Of a stretch of DNA of 58,038 nucleotides, positions 25,132 to 33,460 are shown piece by piece; positions within the stretch are counted from its first letter, which is position 1, and the number at the start of each line of letters is the position of its first letter. A model generated the notes under the pieces. It was not told the DNA's origin. It did not search any database and saw only the letters and a list, made by a program, of their open reading frames with translations. Position numbers and translations under genes: made by a program. Source of the DNA: Treponema saccharophilum DSM 2985 (GTDB lineage Bacteria > Spirochaetota > Spirochaetia > Treponematales > Treponemataceae); the NCBI RefSeq assembly GCF_000255555.1, contig NZ_AGRW01000025.1, positions 1 through 58,038 of the forward strand, written 5' to 3'.

Positions 25132-28100
25132 ATGGCAAAGAAACTCGACGAATACCAGGACAACGCCGTAAAGATGATGAGCAACGTTGTCGTAAGCGCG
25201 GGAGCCGGCTCCGGAAAGACGACCGTCCTCGCGAAAAGGGCGGCGCATCTCGTCACGGAGGAGAAATTCAAGATTGACGAGCTTCTCGTCCTGACGTTCA
25301 CGAAAAAGGCTACCGTCGAAATGAAGTCGCGCATATTCAGCACGATTCGAGAGGAAGCGGAGAACGGAAACCCGTTCGCCCAGACAGCCGTCAGGAATTT
25401 CGACGCGGCGCAGATAAAAACGCTAGACAGCTACTGCTCCGAAATCGCACGGCAGGGCGCGCATTTCTACGGGATAACGCCAGGATTCTCGCAGGACAAC
25501 GACGAGGCGGAGCGAACCATACGGAACATGGCAATTCCGTTCCTCCTCGAGCACAGGGACGACGAGGCTGTCCAGTCGCTCGCGCGCATGATGGACTTCA
25601 ACAGGATTGCCGAGGACTTCTTCGTGAAATCGATTCTCGACAACTCGACGATAGCGGAGCCGGTAGACTTCGAGGGCGACGCGGAAAGGCAGGCGGACGA
25701 GCTTGCGAAAGCGTGGCAGGCGGAATCGGAGAAGGCGGAATCGCTCATCGCGGAAATAGGGAAGCTTTTTGCCGAAGTCGAGAACAGGAGCAAGGCTCCG
25801 GCGCCGGCAATCGAGGCGGCGCTCGCCTCGAGGAGCACGGAGGCGGCGCGCATCACGGCGGACGAGATACGGGCGGCGGACAGCAGGAAAATCGACGGAA
25901 TCGTGCAGTACGCGCGCTCGTTCGCGCCGTTCACGTCGTTCAACAAACCGAGGAAGAACGCCGCCGATATTATGATGGCGGAAATCGGCGTGAAGCTGAC
26001 GGAGCTGTACGACGTGATAGACAACATAAAGGCGCTCGCAAACGGCATTTTCGGCTACAGGATGTCGGCAAAAGCGGCGCGCCTTCTTTCGGCATTCCAG
26101 GAAAAAGCGAACAGGTCGAAGCGAATTTCTGGAACGCTCACCTTCGCGGACGTCGCTTCCCTCGCGCTCAAAACGCTCCGCGAGCATCCCGAAATCCGGC
26201 GGCTGGAGAAAAAAAAGTACCGCGCGATAATGATTGACGAATTCCAGGACAACAACGAGATGCAGAAGGACCTCCTTTTCATGCTCGCGGAAAAAGAGGA
26301 GCGCGAGGAGAAAGGCGTCCCCGACTACGCGGACGTGGACGGGCGGAAGCTTTTCTTCGTCGGCGACGAGAAGCAGAGCATCTACAAGTTCCGGGGAGCG
26401 GACGTCTCCGTTTTCAGGAGCCTCAAGGACACGGTGGGGGGAGCCGACGGCAAGGGAAACCTTGACCTACGGACGAACTACCGCTCGAAGCCCGAGCTTA
26501 TCGCAGCGTTCAACACGCTGTTCGGCGGGCTTCCCTACCCGCCGGAAAAAGGCGGCGAGGCAGGCGACGCGCCGTCGATTTTCATGACGCGGAAACGGTT
26601 CGGCGACATTCCGAAATACGAGGCGGAATACAGCGAAGTGCTCATTCCGGAGGCAAAGCTTCAAGAAGCGGATTTCAGCAAGAAGCGGATGCACGTCGCC
26701 CTTTTTGTTGACGAGAAGGACGGCGACGAAAAAGCGCTGACGCCGATAGAGACGGAAGCATCGTTCGTCGCCGACAAAATCAGAATGCTTATCGACACGG
26801 GCATCGGCGGAAGGAAATACCGCGCGGGCGAAATCGCAATCCTCCTGAAGCGGACATCGAACCAGCCCGTCTTCGAGCGGATGCTGCTTGCGGCCGGCAT
26901 TCCCTACTCCACCGAAATCTACAAGGGACTCTTCGGGGACGGCCCCGTAAACGACATCGTGTCGTTCCTCGCACTGTGCGCGTATCCCGAAGACGACAAC
27001 GCGCTTTCCGTCCTTCTTCCGTCGCCGTTCATCAACGTGTCCGTCGACGATGCCGCGGAATTCATGGCGGCGAAGCGGGAAATCGAAGCGAAGCGCATGG
27101 AGAGCGTTCCCCCGTTCGACGAGGAGACAATCGGGCAGGCGGGAATCTCGGAGGAGGCGAAGGCGCGGATTCGGGAAACTGCCGCGCTGTACGAAAAAAT
27201 CCGCGAATCCGCGAAAACGGAGCCGATTGCGCAGACGATAAGCTCGCTGTGGTACGGGCTTGGATACCGGTACGAGACGATGTGGAACCGCAGCGTGAGC
27301 ATGTACGCGACGCTCTACGACATACTGTTCGAGATGGCGCGGAAAGCGGACGACAAGGCGCAGAGTCTTGCGGGGTTCGTCGACGAGATGAGGACGTACG
27401 CGGGCGAGCAGGAGAATGTCGAGAACCTTGACATCCCGTTCGAGGCGCGCGACGCCGTGAAGATAATGACAATCCACAAAAGCAAGGGGCTGGAATTCCC
27501 CGTCGTCTTCGTCGCGGAGGTAAACGGCGGCAAGTCGCTCGACAAGAACGACACGCCCGTTTTCGTGACGAAGGAGAACGGAGCCGTAATAAACACGCCG
27601 CCGTGCAAGGCGGTGGAAGAAGTCCGCTCGAAGGGGCACAGCTCAACAAGAAAGAACGTGAACTACTTCTACGACAAACTAAAGAAAGAGAACGACGCGA
27701 AGTCGGGCGCGGAACTGCGGAGGCTCGCCTACGTCGCGTTCACGAGGGCGGAGGAGCAGCTTTTCCTTACCGGAAGCTACGACGGGGATCCCGGAAAAAA
27801 CGGGAGCACGTACCTTCCCGGAAGCTACGACGGAAACGAAACGGGAAAAGTCCCGCAGTCGATATACAACATCATCCAGCCGTTCCTCACGATGGAAAAC
27901 ATGCCGTTCACGTTCGAAAATATAGAAAAGAAGGAGCGAGCGCAATCGTCGCCGGAAAAGACGGCACGGAGCGATTTGCGGGAGAACAGCGACGGCGAGA
28001 AAGCGGAGCTGATTTCCGCGCTCGAAAAGACGTATTCCACGGCAAAAAAAATCGAGCCGGAGATTGACCCGAGCCCGTACATCGCGCCGAGCAAAATCGC

Positions 28101-28761
28101 GGCGGAAGGCGACGATCCGGAAAGCGACACGAAGACGGTCTTCCACGCCGAGTCACCGTTCCAGGAAATCAACGAAATCGTCCGCGATTCGATTCCCCAG
28201 GAAACGAACGAAAACGGGGAAGCGCTCGAGCCCGAATTCGGCTTCAGCGACTTCGGTTCCGTGGCGCACGCGTTCATGGAGGCGGCGTTCACGCCCGGAA
28301 AGCAGGAGCCGGCGGGAGTCGGCAAGTTCATCGCAGCCCTTCACGGAAACAAGACGAAAATCGACGCCGTTTTCGGCGCGTGCAGGAAGATGCGGGACGT
28401 TTTCCTCTCGTCCGAATACGGCAAGCGCGCGAAAGATGCAGACTGGCGGCGGAGCGAATTCAATTTCAGGAGCAGGATTCCGACCGCGAAAAAGGGCGAC
28501 AGGATTGTGCGCGGAACTATGGACCTCGTTTTCGAGAACGGCGACGGGACGATGACGATTGTCGATTTCAAGACGAACCAAATCGTCGAGCCAAAAATGT
28601 ACGAGGGGCAGCTCGCGCTGTACCGGCACGCGCTCGCGCAGATAAAGGGCGTTCCCGAAGAAAAGATACGATGCGTCCTGCATTATCTCAGGCACGGAAA
28701 ATCGGTCGACATAACGGAGAGCTGCGCGCGGATTTCCGTCGAGGCGCTCGCGCTCGGATAA
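25132..28761 (+). CDS. addA: Helicase-exonuclease AddA (UvrD family, C-terminal nuclease)
   Basis: AddA is the helicase-nuclease partner of AddB. The 1209-aa protein carries the SF1A motifs in order: Walker A SAGAGSGKTT at 22-31, DEFQD near 369-373, GDEKQSIYKFRGAD, DLRTNYRSKPE, MTIHKSKGLEFPVVF and YVAFTRAEEQL with arginine at about 872. The C-terminal nuclease has D1131 (GTMDLVFE), D1145 and K1147 (IVDFKTNQ). The start is ATG 25132, with GGAG overlapping the addB stop. Open frame also continues upstream inside addB, but that is a shadow of addB. Two acidic nuclease sites, one in each subunit, fit an AddAB rather than RecBCD enzyme. Confidence 0.93.
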   Translation: MAKKLDEYQDNAVKMMSNVVVSAGAGSGKTTVLAKRAAHLVTEEKFKIDELLVLTFTKKATVEMKSRIFSTIREEAENGNPFAQTAVRNFDAAQIKTLDSYCSEIARQGAHFYGITPGFSQDNDEAERTIRNMAIPFLLEHRDDEAVQSLARMMDFNRIAEDFFVKSILDNSTIAEPVDFEGDAERQADELAKAWQAESEKAESLIAEIGKLFAEVENRSKAPAPAIEAALASRSTEAARITADEIRAADSRKIDGIVQYARSFAPFTSFNKPRKNAADIMMAEIGVKLTELYDVIDNIKALANGIFGYRMSAKAARLLSAFQEKANRSKRISGTLTFADVASLALKTLREHPEIRRLEKKKYRAIMIDEFQDNNEMQKDLLFMLAEKEEREEKGVPDYADVDGRKLFFVGDEKQSIYKFRGADVSVFRSLKDTVGGADGKGNLDLRTNYRSKPELIAAFNTLFGGLPYPPEKGGEAGDAPSIFMTRKRFGDIPKYEAEYSEVLIPEAKLQEADFSKKRMHVALFVDEKDGDEKALTPIETEASFVADKIRMLIDTGIGGRKYRAGEIAILLKRTSNQPVFERMLLAAGIPYSTEIYKGLFGDGPVNDIVSFLALCAYPEDDNALSVLLPSPFINVSVDDAAEFMAAKREIEAKRMESVPPFDEETIGQAGISEEAKARIRETAALYEKIRESAKTEPIAQTISSLWYGLGYRYETMWNRSVSMYATLYDILFEMARKADDKAQSLAGFVDEMRTYAGEQENVENLDIPFEARDAVKIMTIHKSKGLEFPVVFVAEVNGGKSLDKNDTPVFVTKENGAVINTPPCKAVEEVRSKGHSSTRKNVNYFYDKLKKENDAKSGAELRRLAYVAFTRAEEQLFLTGSYDGDPGKNGSTYLPGSYDGNETGKVPQSIYNIIQPFLTMENMPFTFENIEKKERAQSSPEKTARSDLRENSDGEKAELISALEKTYSTAKKIEPEIDPSPYIAPSKIAAEGDDPESDTKTVFHAESPFQEINEIVRDSIPQETNENGEALEPEFGFSDFGSVAHAFMEAAFTPGKQEPAGVGKFIAALHGNKTKIDAVFGACRKMRDVFLSSEYGKRAKDADWRRSEFNFRSRIPTAKKGDRIVRGTMDLVFENGDGTMTIVDFKTNQIVEPKMYEGQLALYRHALAQIKGVPEEKIRCVLHYLRHGKSVDITESCARISVEALALG

Positions 28762-28773
28762 GGAGGCAGAAAA

Positions 28774-28804
28774 AAGGCGCCCCGGGGAGTTTCCGGGACG
28801 CCGC
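28774..28804. terminator. Bidirectional terminator between addA and the HD-protein gene
   Basis: An inverted repeat (GGCG-CCCCGG with CCGGG-a-CGCC, arms 28775-28784 and 28793-28803) is flanked by A on its left, which reads as TTTTTT on the minus strand. It serves the converging minus-strand gene best and may also stop addA transcription. Confidence 0.75.
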
Positions 28805-28836
28805 TCTATTTTCAGCTGGATAAAATCACTTGACAA

Positions 28837-29541
28837 TCATTTTCCACTTCCTTTTACGGACGATTCCTTGACGCGGTTGTCGAAATAACCGCCGTCCTCA
28901 AGGTAACGCCGCCTTGTTCGTATCAGCTGGATAAGCTCCTGATACATATTGAAATCAATCTCAATGGCCATCGGGAGAAGATAGCATTCGGTCTCATCAC
29001 AATACCGCTCGATGAATTTCGGGTCCGTGACGAAACCGAGGGAAATCATATTGGAAATCCGGTCGGCGCATTTGAGTATTTTCGCCTTAGGGCTTCCGTT
29101 CCTGATTATGCGCTTGAGGAACTGCTGCTTGTCCTCGTCATCGCGCCGCGTGACCTCCAGGACGAGGTCGAGGACTTTCTGCCCTTCTGCATCGGCATTC
29201 ACAATCTGGTTCCTGTCAAAATTGGGAATATCCTCCACCGTGTCGTGAACGATTGAAGCCTTCAGCAGGACGGAATCGATATACCCGTAATCGATGAGAA
29301 TCCCCAGCGTGTCCATCTGGTGGCGGAACATATTCCCGCCGGCATGGCGCACTTTTCCAATAAGCCCCGTCGCAATCTGCATGTAAGGAGCCATGAAAAT
29401 CTCCTTGAGCTGCTGCATCTGCTCCGCTTCCATTTGCATGGGCTTTTCCGTCCGCATTTCGGGCATCTCCATTTTTCTCTGCGTATCTGTCCCCGAATCA
29501 GATTCCGCCACGCACGACTTGTTTTCGCACTTGTCACCCAT
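28837..29541 (-). CDS. HD-domain hydrolase resembling (p)ppGpp hydrolases (MESH1/SpoT type)
   Basis: A 234-aa cytoplasmic protein. An N-terminal ~50 residues rich in M, E and Q precede an HD domain with FRHQMDTLGILIDYG, the metal and catalytic cluster VHDTVEDIP, and KCADRISNM. The HDTVED plus ADR-x-x-N combination is that of the SpoT/RelA hydrolase domain and of small alarmone hydrolases, rather than of generic HD phosphohydrolases. There is no synthetase or TGS domain. The start at 29541 has GGAGG seven to eight bases upstream. It follows the valS terminator and appears to be a single-gene unit. Substrate assignment is inference from motif similarity. Confidence 0.7.
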   Translation of the reverse strand: MGDKCENKSCVAESDSGTDTQRKMEMPEMRTEKPMQMEAEQMQQLKEIFMAPYMQIATGLIGKVRHAGGNMFRHQMDTLGILIDYGYIDSVLLKASIVHDTVEDIPNFDRNQIVNADAEGQKVLDLVLEVTRRDDEDKQQFLKRIIRNGSPKAKILKCADRISNMISLGFVTDPKFIERYCDETECYLLPMAIEIDFNMYQELIQLIRTRRRYLEDGGYFDNRVKESSVKGSGK

Positions 29542-29582
29542 AATAAACCTCCACTGTATATCCAACTGAAAATAAATATCTG

Positions 29583-29609
29583 GAGAACATCCCGAAAACA
29601 TGAGTTCTC
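29583..29609. promoter_or_regulatory. Inverted repeat upstream of the HD-protein gene
   Basis: GAGAAC (29583-29588) and GTTCTC (29604-29609) are separated by 15 bases, 42 bp upstream of the HD-protein start codon. This may be an operator or a leader hairpin. Minus-strand TATTTA lies between it and the gene as a weak -10 candidate. Confidence 0.35.
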
Positions 29610-29690
29610 GGAACCGTTTTTGAAGCGGCAGCCGCAAGACGCCGCCCCAAAACAAACGCCCGCGCGTTCACCGCATTTTCGGGCGGAGCG

Positions 29691-29748
29691 AAAAAAAACC
29701 ACGGAGCCACCGTTCCGCCATACGACGAAGAACCATCAGCTCCGTGGT
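29691..29748 (-). terminator. Intrinsic terminator after valS
   Basis: On the minus strand a ten-base stem (ACCACGGAGC/GCTCCGTGGT, arms 29739-29748 and 29699-29708) with a ~30-base loop is followed by eight T. It begins 11 bases after the valS stop. Confidence 0.8.
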
Positions 29749-29758
29749 CTTGTACGAC

Positions 29759-32482
29759 TTACAATTCCTTTATGTATGAAGAAAGCTTCTCAATCCTGCG
29801 CTTCGTTTCCTCAAGCTTGTCGCGCTCAGCCTGAACGACTTCGGCGGGAGCGTGCTCGACGAATTTGCCGCAGAGCTTCGCCTCGGTGCGCTGCGCATCG
29901 GACTGGGCCTTCATCAAGTCCTTCTCAAAATGCTTGCGGAGCGTCTCCTTGTCGATGCTGTCGTCGAGGAGGATGAACGCCTCGAATCCCGTTCCGACCG
30001 TTCCAATCGATGACGAAGGCTTCTCGCCGACGAACTCGACATTCGAAAGACCCGCGAGGAGCTTTATCATGTCGACTTTCTCGCGGCAGACCTCGGCATC
30101 GCTTCCCGGCACGACGTGTATCGCGATGTTCACCTTGAACGCGGGGTCGATTCCGCATTCGTTGCGAAGGCCGCGCACGTTGCGGATAAGCTCCTGAAGG
30201 ACGTTGAAGCGGCTCATCACCTTCTCGTCGCGCCGCTCGTCCCTGACTCTCGGGAACGGAGCCGTCGTGAGCATGTCGGAATACAGCTCGTCCGCGAGGA
30301 TTTTCTGCCCGCCGGCAGCCTTCCTGTTCCCGACGATTTCCGCGAGCGGAAGCTTGGAATAGATTTCCTCCGTGACGAACGGGATGAACGGATGGAGAAG
30401 TCGGAGCGATTCCTCAAGGATGTTGAGGAGAACGGAAACCTGCCTGTCCTTCTCGTGCTCGTCGCCGTTCCTGAACGAAAGCTTCGTCGCCTCGACGTAC
30501 CAGTCGCAGAATTTGTACCAGAAGAATTCGTATACCGCGGAAGCCGCGTCGTTGTAGCGGTATCCCTCAAGGGCGTCGCGCTCCGTCCTGCAGCAGGCGT
30601 CGAGCTCGGCGTAAATCCACTTGTCGAGCTCGGTAAGCTCGCCGTCGGATACGGGGATAAGGTTCCTTCCCTCGAGGTTTCCGAGGATGTAGCGGCTTGC
30701 GTTCCACACCTTGTTGCAGAATTTCGAGCCCATCTCGAACGTCTTGTTGTCGATGAGAACGTCCTGCCCCTGCGCGCAGAGGAACGACAGCGTGAATTTG
30801 AGCGCGTCAGAGCCGTACTGCTCGATTATCTCAAGCGGGTCGATTCCGTTCCCGAGGGATTTCGACATCTTGCGGCCCTGCTTGTCGCGGACAAGACCGT
30901 GGATGTAGATATCGTGGAACGGCGATTTTCCGGTGAATTCGAGCCCGGCCATTATCATGCGGCTGACCCAGAAGAATATGATGTCGTATGCCGTGACGAG
31001 CGCCGTCGTCGGGTAGAATTTCTGGAGGTCCGCCGTATTTTCCGGCCATCCCAGCGTAGAGAACGGCCACAGCCACGAGCTGAACCACGTGTCGAGGACG
31101 TCGGAATCCTGCCTGAGCTTGGACGCGTCGGCGCCGCATTTCGGGCAGCACTTCGGATCCTCGCGGGAGACGATTGTCTCGCCGCATTCGCAATACCACG
31201 CAGGAATCCTGTGTCCCCACCAAATCTGGCGGCTCACGCACCAGTCGCGGATGTTTTCCATCCAGTGGCGGTATGTGTTCTCCCATTTTCTCGGATAGAA
31301 GACGATGTCGCCGTCCTGCCATGCCTTGAGCGCCTTCTCGGCGAGCGGCTTCATCCTGACGAACCACTGGTATGAGAGATACGGCTCGACGACGGTCTTG
31401 CAGCGGTAGCAGTGCCCGACAGAGTGCGTCATCTTCTCCTCGTTCTTGAAGAATCCCGCCTCTGTCAAATCCTCGATGACGAGTTTCCGCGCCTGCTCGC
31501 ACTTCATTCCGCGGTATTTTTCGGGAACGTTGTCGTTGAGCGTGCCGTCGGGATTGAGGAGGTTGATTATTTCGAGGTTGTGCCTCTTTCCGACTTCCCA
31601 GTCGTTCGGGTCGTGGGCGGGCGTAATCTTCACCATGCCCGTCCCGAATTCCTTGTCGACGTAGCTGTCGGCGATTATCGGGATTTCCTTGTTGATGAGG
31701 GGAAGGACGACCTTCTTTCCGACAAGATTCTTGTACCGCTCGTCATCGGGATTGACGGCGACGGCAGTATCGCCGAAGAACGTCTCCGGGCGCGTCGTGG
31801 CGACCTCGATTCTTCCCGAACCGTCGGCAAAATCATAATAAATATGGTACATCGCACCCTGCGTGTCGATGTGGTCGACCTCGTCGTCCGCAAGCGCCGT
31901 ACCGCAGCGGGGACACCAGTTCACGAGATACTGCCCCTTGTACATAAGCCCGCGCTCGTACAGCGTGACGAAAACATCGCGGACAGCCTTCGAAAGCCCC
32001 TCGTCGTAGGTAAAGCGCTCGCGCGACCAGTCCACGGAATTCCCGAGCTTCTTCTGCTGCCTGACAATCGTGTCGTGATGCTCGTGCGTCACTTCCCACG
32101 TCCGTTCTATGAACTTCTCGCGCCCGAGGTCGTTCCGTCCCTTGCCTTCCTTCTTGAGCGCGCGCTCGACGACGTTCTGCGTCGCGATTCCGGCGTGGTC
32201 CGTTCCCGGAATCCAGAGCGTGTTGTCGCCCTTCATGCGGTGATAGCGGACGACGACATCCTGAAGCGTGTTGTTCAGCCCGTGACCCATATGAAGGACG
32301 CCCGTCACGTTCGGCGGCGGAATGACGACGGTGTAGTTTATGTTCTTCGCCTCGCGGAGAGCGCGAACGGGGTTGTCGCCGTCGGAATACGGCTTGAAAT
32401 ATCCCTTCTCGACCCATTCCGAGTAGATTCTGTCCTCGAATTCCTTAGGGTTGTATGCCTTCTCTAGTTCGATAGCTTTCAT
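29759..32482 (-). CDS. valS: Valine-tRNA ligase
   Basis: ValS charges tRNA-Val. The 907-aa class I synthetase has the HIGH motif as HMGH at 64-67 (PPNVTGVLHMGHGLN), KMSKS at 538-542, the editing (CP1) domain between them, and a C-terminal coiled coil (about 845-905) typical of bacterial ValRS. The ATG at 32482 has GGAG six bases upstream; open frame continues a further 28 codons upstream but runs through the leader terminator. The gene has its own promoter and a folded leader ending in a terminator-type hairpin (separate entry), so expression may be attenuated. Confidence 0.97.
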   Translation of the reverse strand: MKAIELEKAYNPKEFEDRIYSEWVEKGYFKPYSDGDNPVRALREAKNINYTVVIPPPNVTGVLHMGHGLNNTLQDVVVRYHRMKGDNTLWIPGTDHAGIATQNVVERALKKEGKGRNDLGREKFIERTWEVTHEHHDTIVRQQKKLGNSVDWSRERFTYDEGLSKAVRDVFVTLYERGLMYKGQYLVNWCPRCGTALADDEVDHIDTQGAMYHIYYDFADGSGRIEVATTRPETFFGDTAVAVNPDDERYKNLVGKKVVLPLINKEIPIIADSYVDKEFGTGMVKITPAHDPNDWEVGKRHNLEIINLLNPDGTLNDNVPEKYRGMKCEQARKLVIEDLTEAGFFKNEEKMTHSVGHCYRCKTVVEPYLSYQWFVRMKPLAEKALKAWQDGDIVFYPRKWENTYRHWMENIRDWCVSRQIWWGHRIPAWYCECGETIVSREDPKCCPKCGADASKLRQDSDVLDTWFSSWLWPFSTLGWPENTADLQKFYPTTALVTAYDIIFFWVSRMIMAGLEFTGKSPFHDIYIHGLVRDKQGRKMSKSLGNGIDPLEIIEQYGSDALKFTLSFLCAQGQDVLIDNKTFEMGSKFCNKVWNASRYILGNLEGRNLIPVSDGELTELDKWIYAELDACCRTERDALEGYRYNDAASAVYEFFWYKFCDWYVEATKLSFRNGDEHEKDRQVSVLLNILEESLRLLHPFIPFVTEEIYSKLPLAEIVGNRKAAGGQKILADELYSDMLTTAPFPRVRDERRDEKVMSRFNVLQELIRNVRGLRNECGIDPAFKVNIAIHVVPGSDAEVCREKVDMIKLLAGLSNVEFVGEKPSSSIGTVGTGFEAFILLDDSIDKETLRKHFEKDLMKAQSDAQRTEAKLCGKFVEHAPAEVVQAERDKLEETKRRIEKLSSYIKEL

Positions 32483-32533
32483 GTACTGCTCCAAGAATTT
32501 TTTTTTCAGCGCCGCCGCATTTTGTCCGACAAG

Positions 32534-32642
32534 AAAAAAGGAATTGGAGAAGAACTCGTTCCCCAATTCCCTTTATAGACTCGCATCGAAACTTCCGGAA
32601 ACGCAATGCGCGCAAGCGGCTCTCCGCTGTGCTGACGGAAGT
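32534..32642 (-). promoter_or_regulatory. Structured valS leader with a terminator-type hairpin
   Basis: Within the ~150-nt leader, ACTTCCG (32636-32642) pairs with CGGAAGT (32591-32597) and encloses a small hairpin AGCGG/CCGCT (32615-32628). This is followed by a terminator: GGAATTGG pairs with CCAATTCC (32540-32547 with 32563-32570) and then six T (32534-32539). I find no T-box consensus. The hairpin ends about 50 bases before the valS ATG and lies after the promoter, so it could act as an attenuator. It could instead simply end ktrA transcription. Confidence 0.55.
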
Positions 32643-32647
32643 ACCTT

Positions 32648-32676
32648 TATTATTGTTTTTTTCAAAAGTCCGTCAA
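32648..32676 (-). promoter_or_regulatory. Putative valS promoter
   Basis: Minus strand -35 TTGACG (32671-32676) is followed after 16-18 bp by overlapping AT-rich -10 candidates AATAAT/TAATAA (32647-32654). It lies just after the ktrA stop codon. Confidence 0.55.
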
Positions 32677-32692
32677 TGACTTTTTCTGATTT

Positions 32693-33427
32693 TTACCGAT
32701 TTTTCCTGAAAAGTTTGCTCATCAAATCGAGCCGCCGTATCTTGGAGACAGCGGAATCAGCCTCGGCGTTCGTGCCGATGTACTCCTTTATGTCCGCCTC
32801 GGTTCCCGCGACGAGGAGATGCTGCCCCGTGATGAGCGCGAAATCGGCGGAGCGGACGAGAGAAAGCTCCGTGCCCTCGCCCGTCCTGTACGCGATTACG
32901 TTCAGCCGGTATTTCTTCCTGAATTCGACGTCGGCGAGCGTCTTTCCGGAAAGCTCCGGCTTCACGCTGACCTCCGCCATCGAGAAAAGCGACGAGACCT
33001 GAAGGAAATCGTAGACGGAGGACGAGACCAAAAGCTGCACGATTTTCTGCGCCGCGTCCAAATCGGGGAGGACGACCTGCGTCGCGCCGACAAGCTTGAG
33101 GATTTCGGCGTTCGTGTCGCCCTGCGACTTCACGATTATGTTCTCGATGTTCATCTTGTGGAGATAATTCGTCACGAGAATCGCCGCCTCGGTGTTGTCG
33201 TGCCCCATGTCGACAATCGCGTGCGTCGTGTCCTCCGGCACAATCTTCCGCAAAAGGTCGAAGTTGATGACGTCCAGAATCTGCGCGTCCTTCACCTTGT
33301 CGCGGTACTGCTCTATTTTCACGCGGTCCTTGTCGGCAACGAAAACCTCGGTCCTGTCGAGCGCGTAAAGCTCGTCAATTATCCTGCACGCGAAATTCCC
33401 CAGCCCTATTATCGAAATCGTACCCAT
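32693..33427 (-). CDS. ktrA: KtrA/TrkA-type potassium uptake regulatory subunit
   Basis: This cytoplasmic ring subunit gates the KtrB channel in response to ATP/ADP or NAD(H). The 244-aa protein has one RCK_N domain with the Rossmann motif IIGLGNFACRIIDEL at the N-terminus, aspartates binding nucleotide ribose (VFVADKD, IVDMGHDN), and one RCK_C domain (about 150-225). A single RCK_N/RCK_C unit fits KtrA rather than the doubled TrkA of E. coli. AAGGAGG lies eight bases before the ATG. It follows ktrB by 33 bp. Confidence 0.92.
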   Translation of the reverse strand: MGTISIIGLGNFACRIIDELYALDRTEVFVADKDRVKIEQYRDKVKDAQILDVINFDLLRKIVPEDTTHAIVDMGHDNTEAAILVTNYLHKMNIENIIVKSQGDTNAEILKLVGATQVVLPDLDAAQKIVQLLVSSSVYDFLQVSSLFSMAEVSVKPELSGKTLADVEFRKKYRLNVIAYRTGEGTELSLVRSADFALITGQHLLVAGTEADIKEYIGTNAEADSAVSKIRRLDLMSKLFRKNR

Positions 33428-33460
33428 AAACTATTCCTCCTTCTGCAAAGCGCGAAAAAA

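Noticed and set aside
32534-32642. T-box riboswitch upstream of valS
   Set aside because: No AGGGTGG-type T-box sequence or stem I with specifier loop is recognisable, despite the terminator hairpin.
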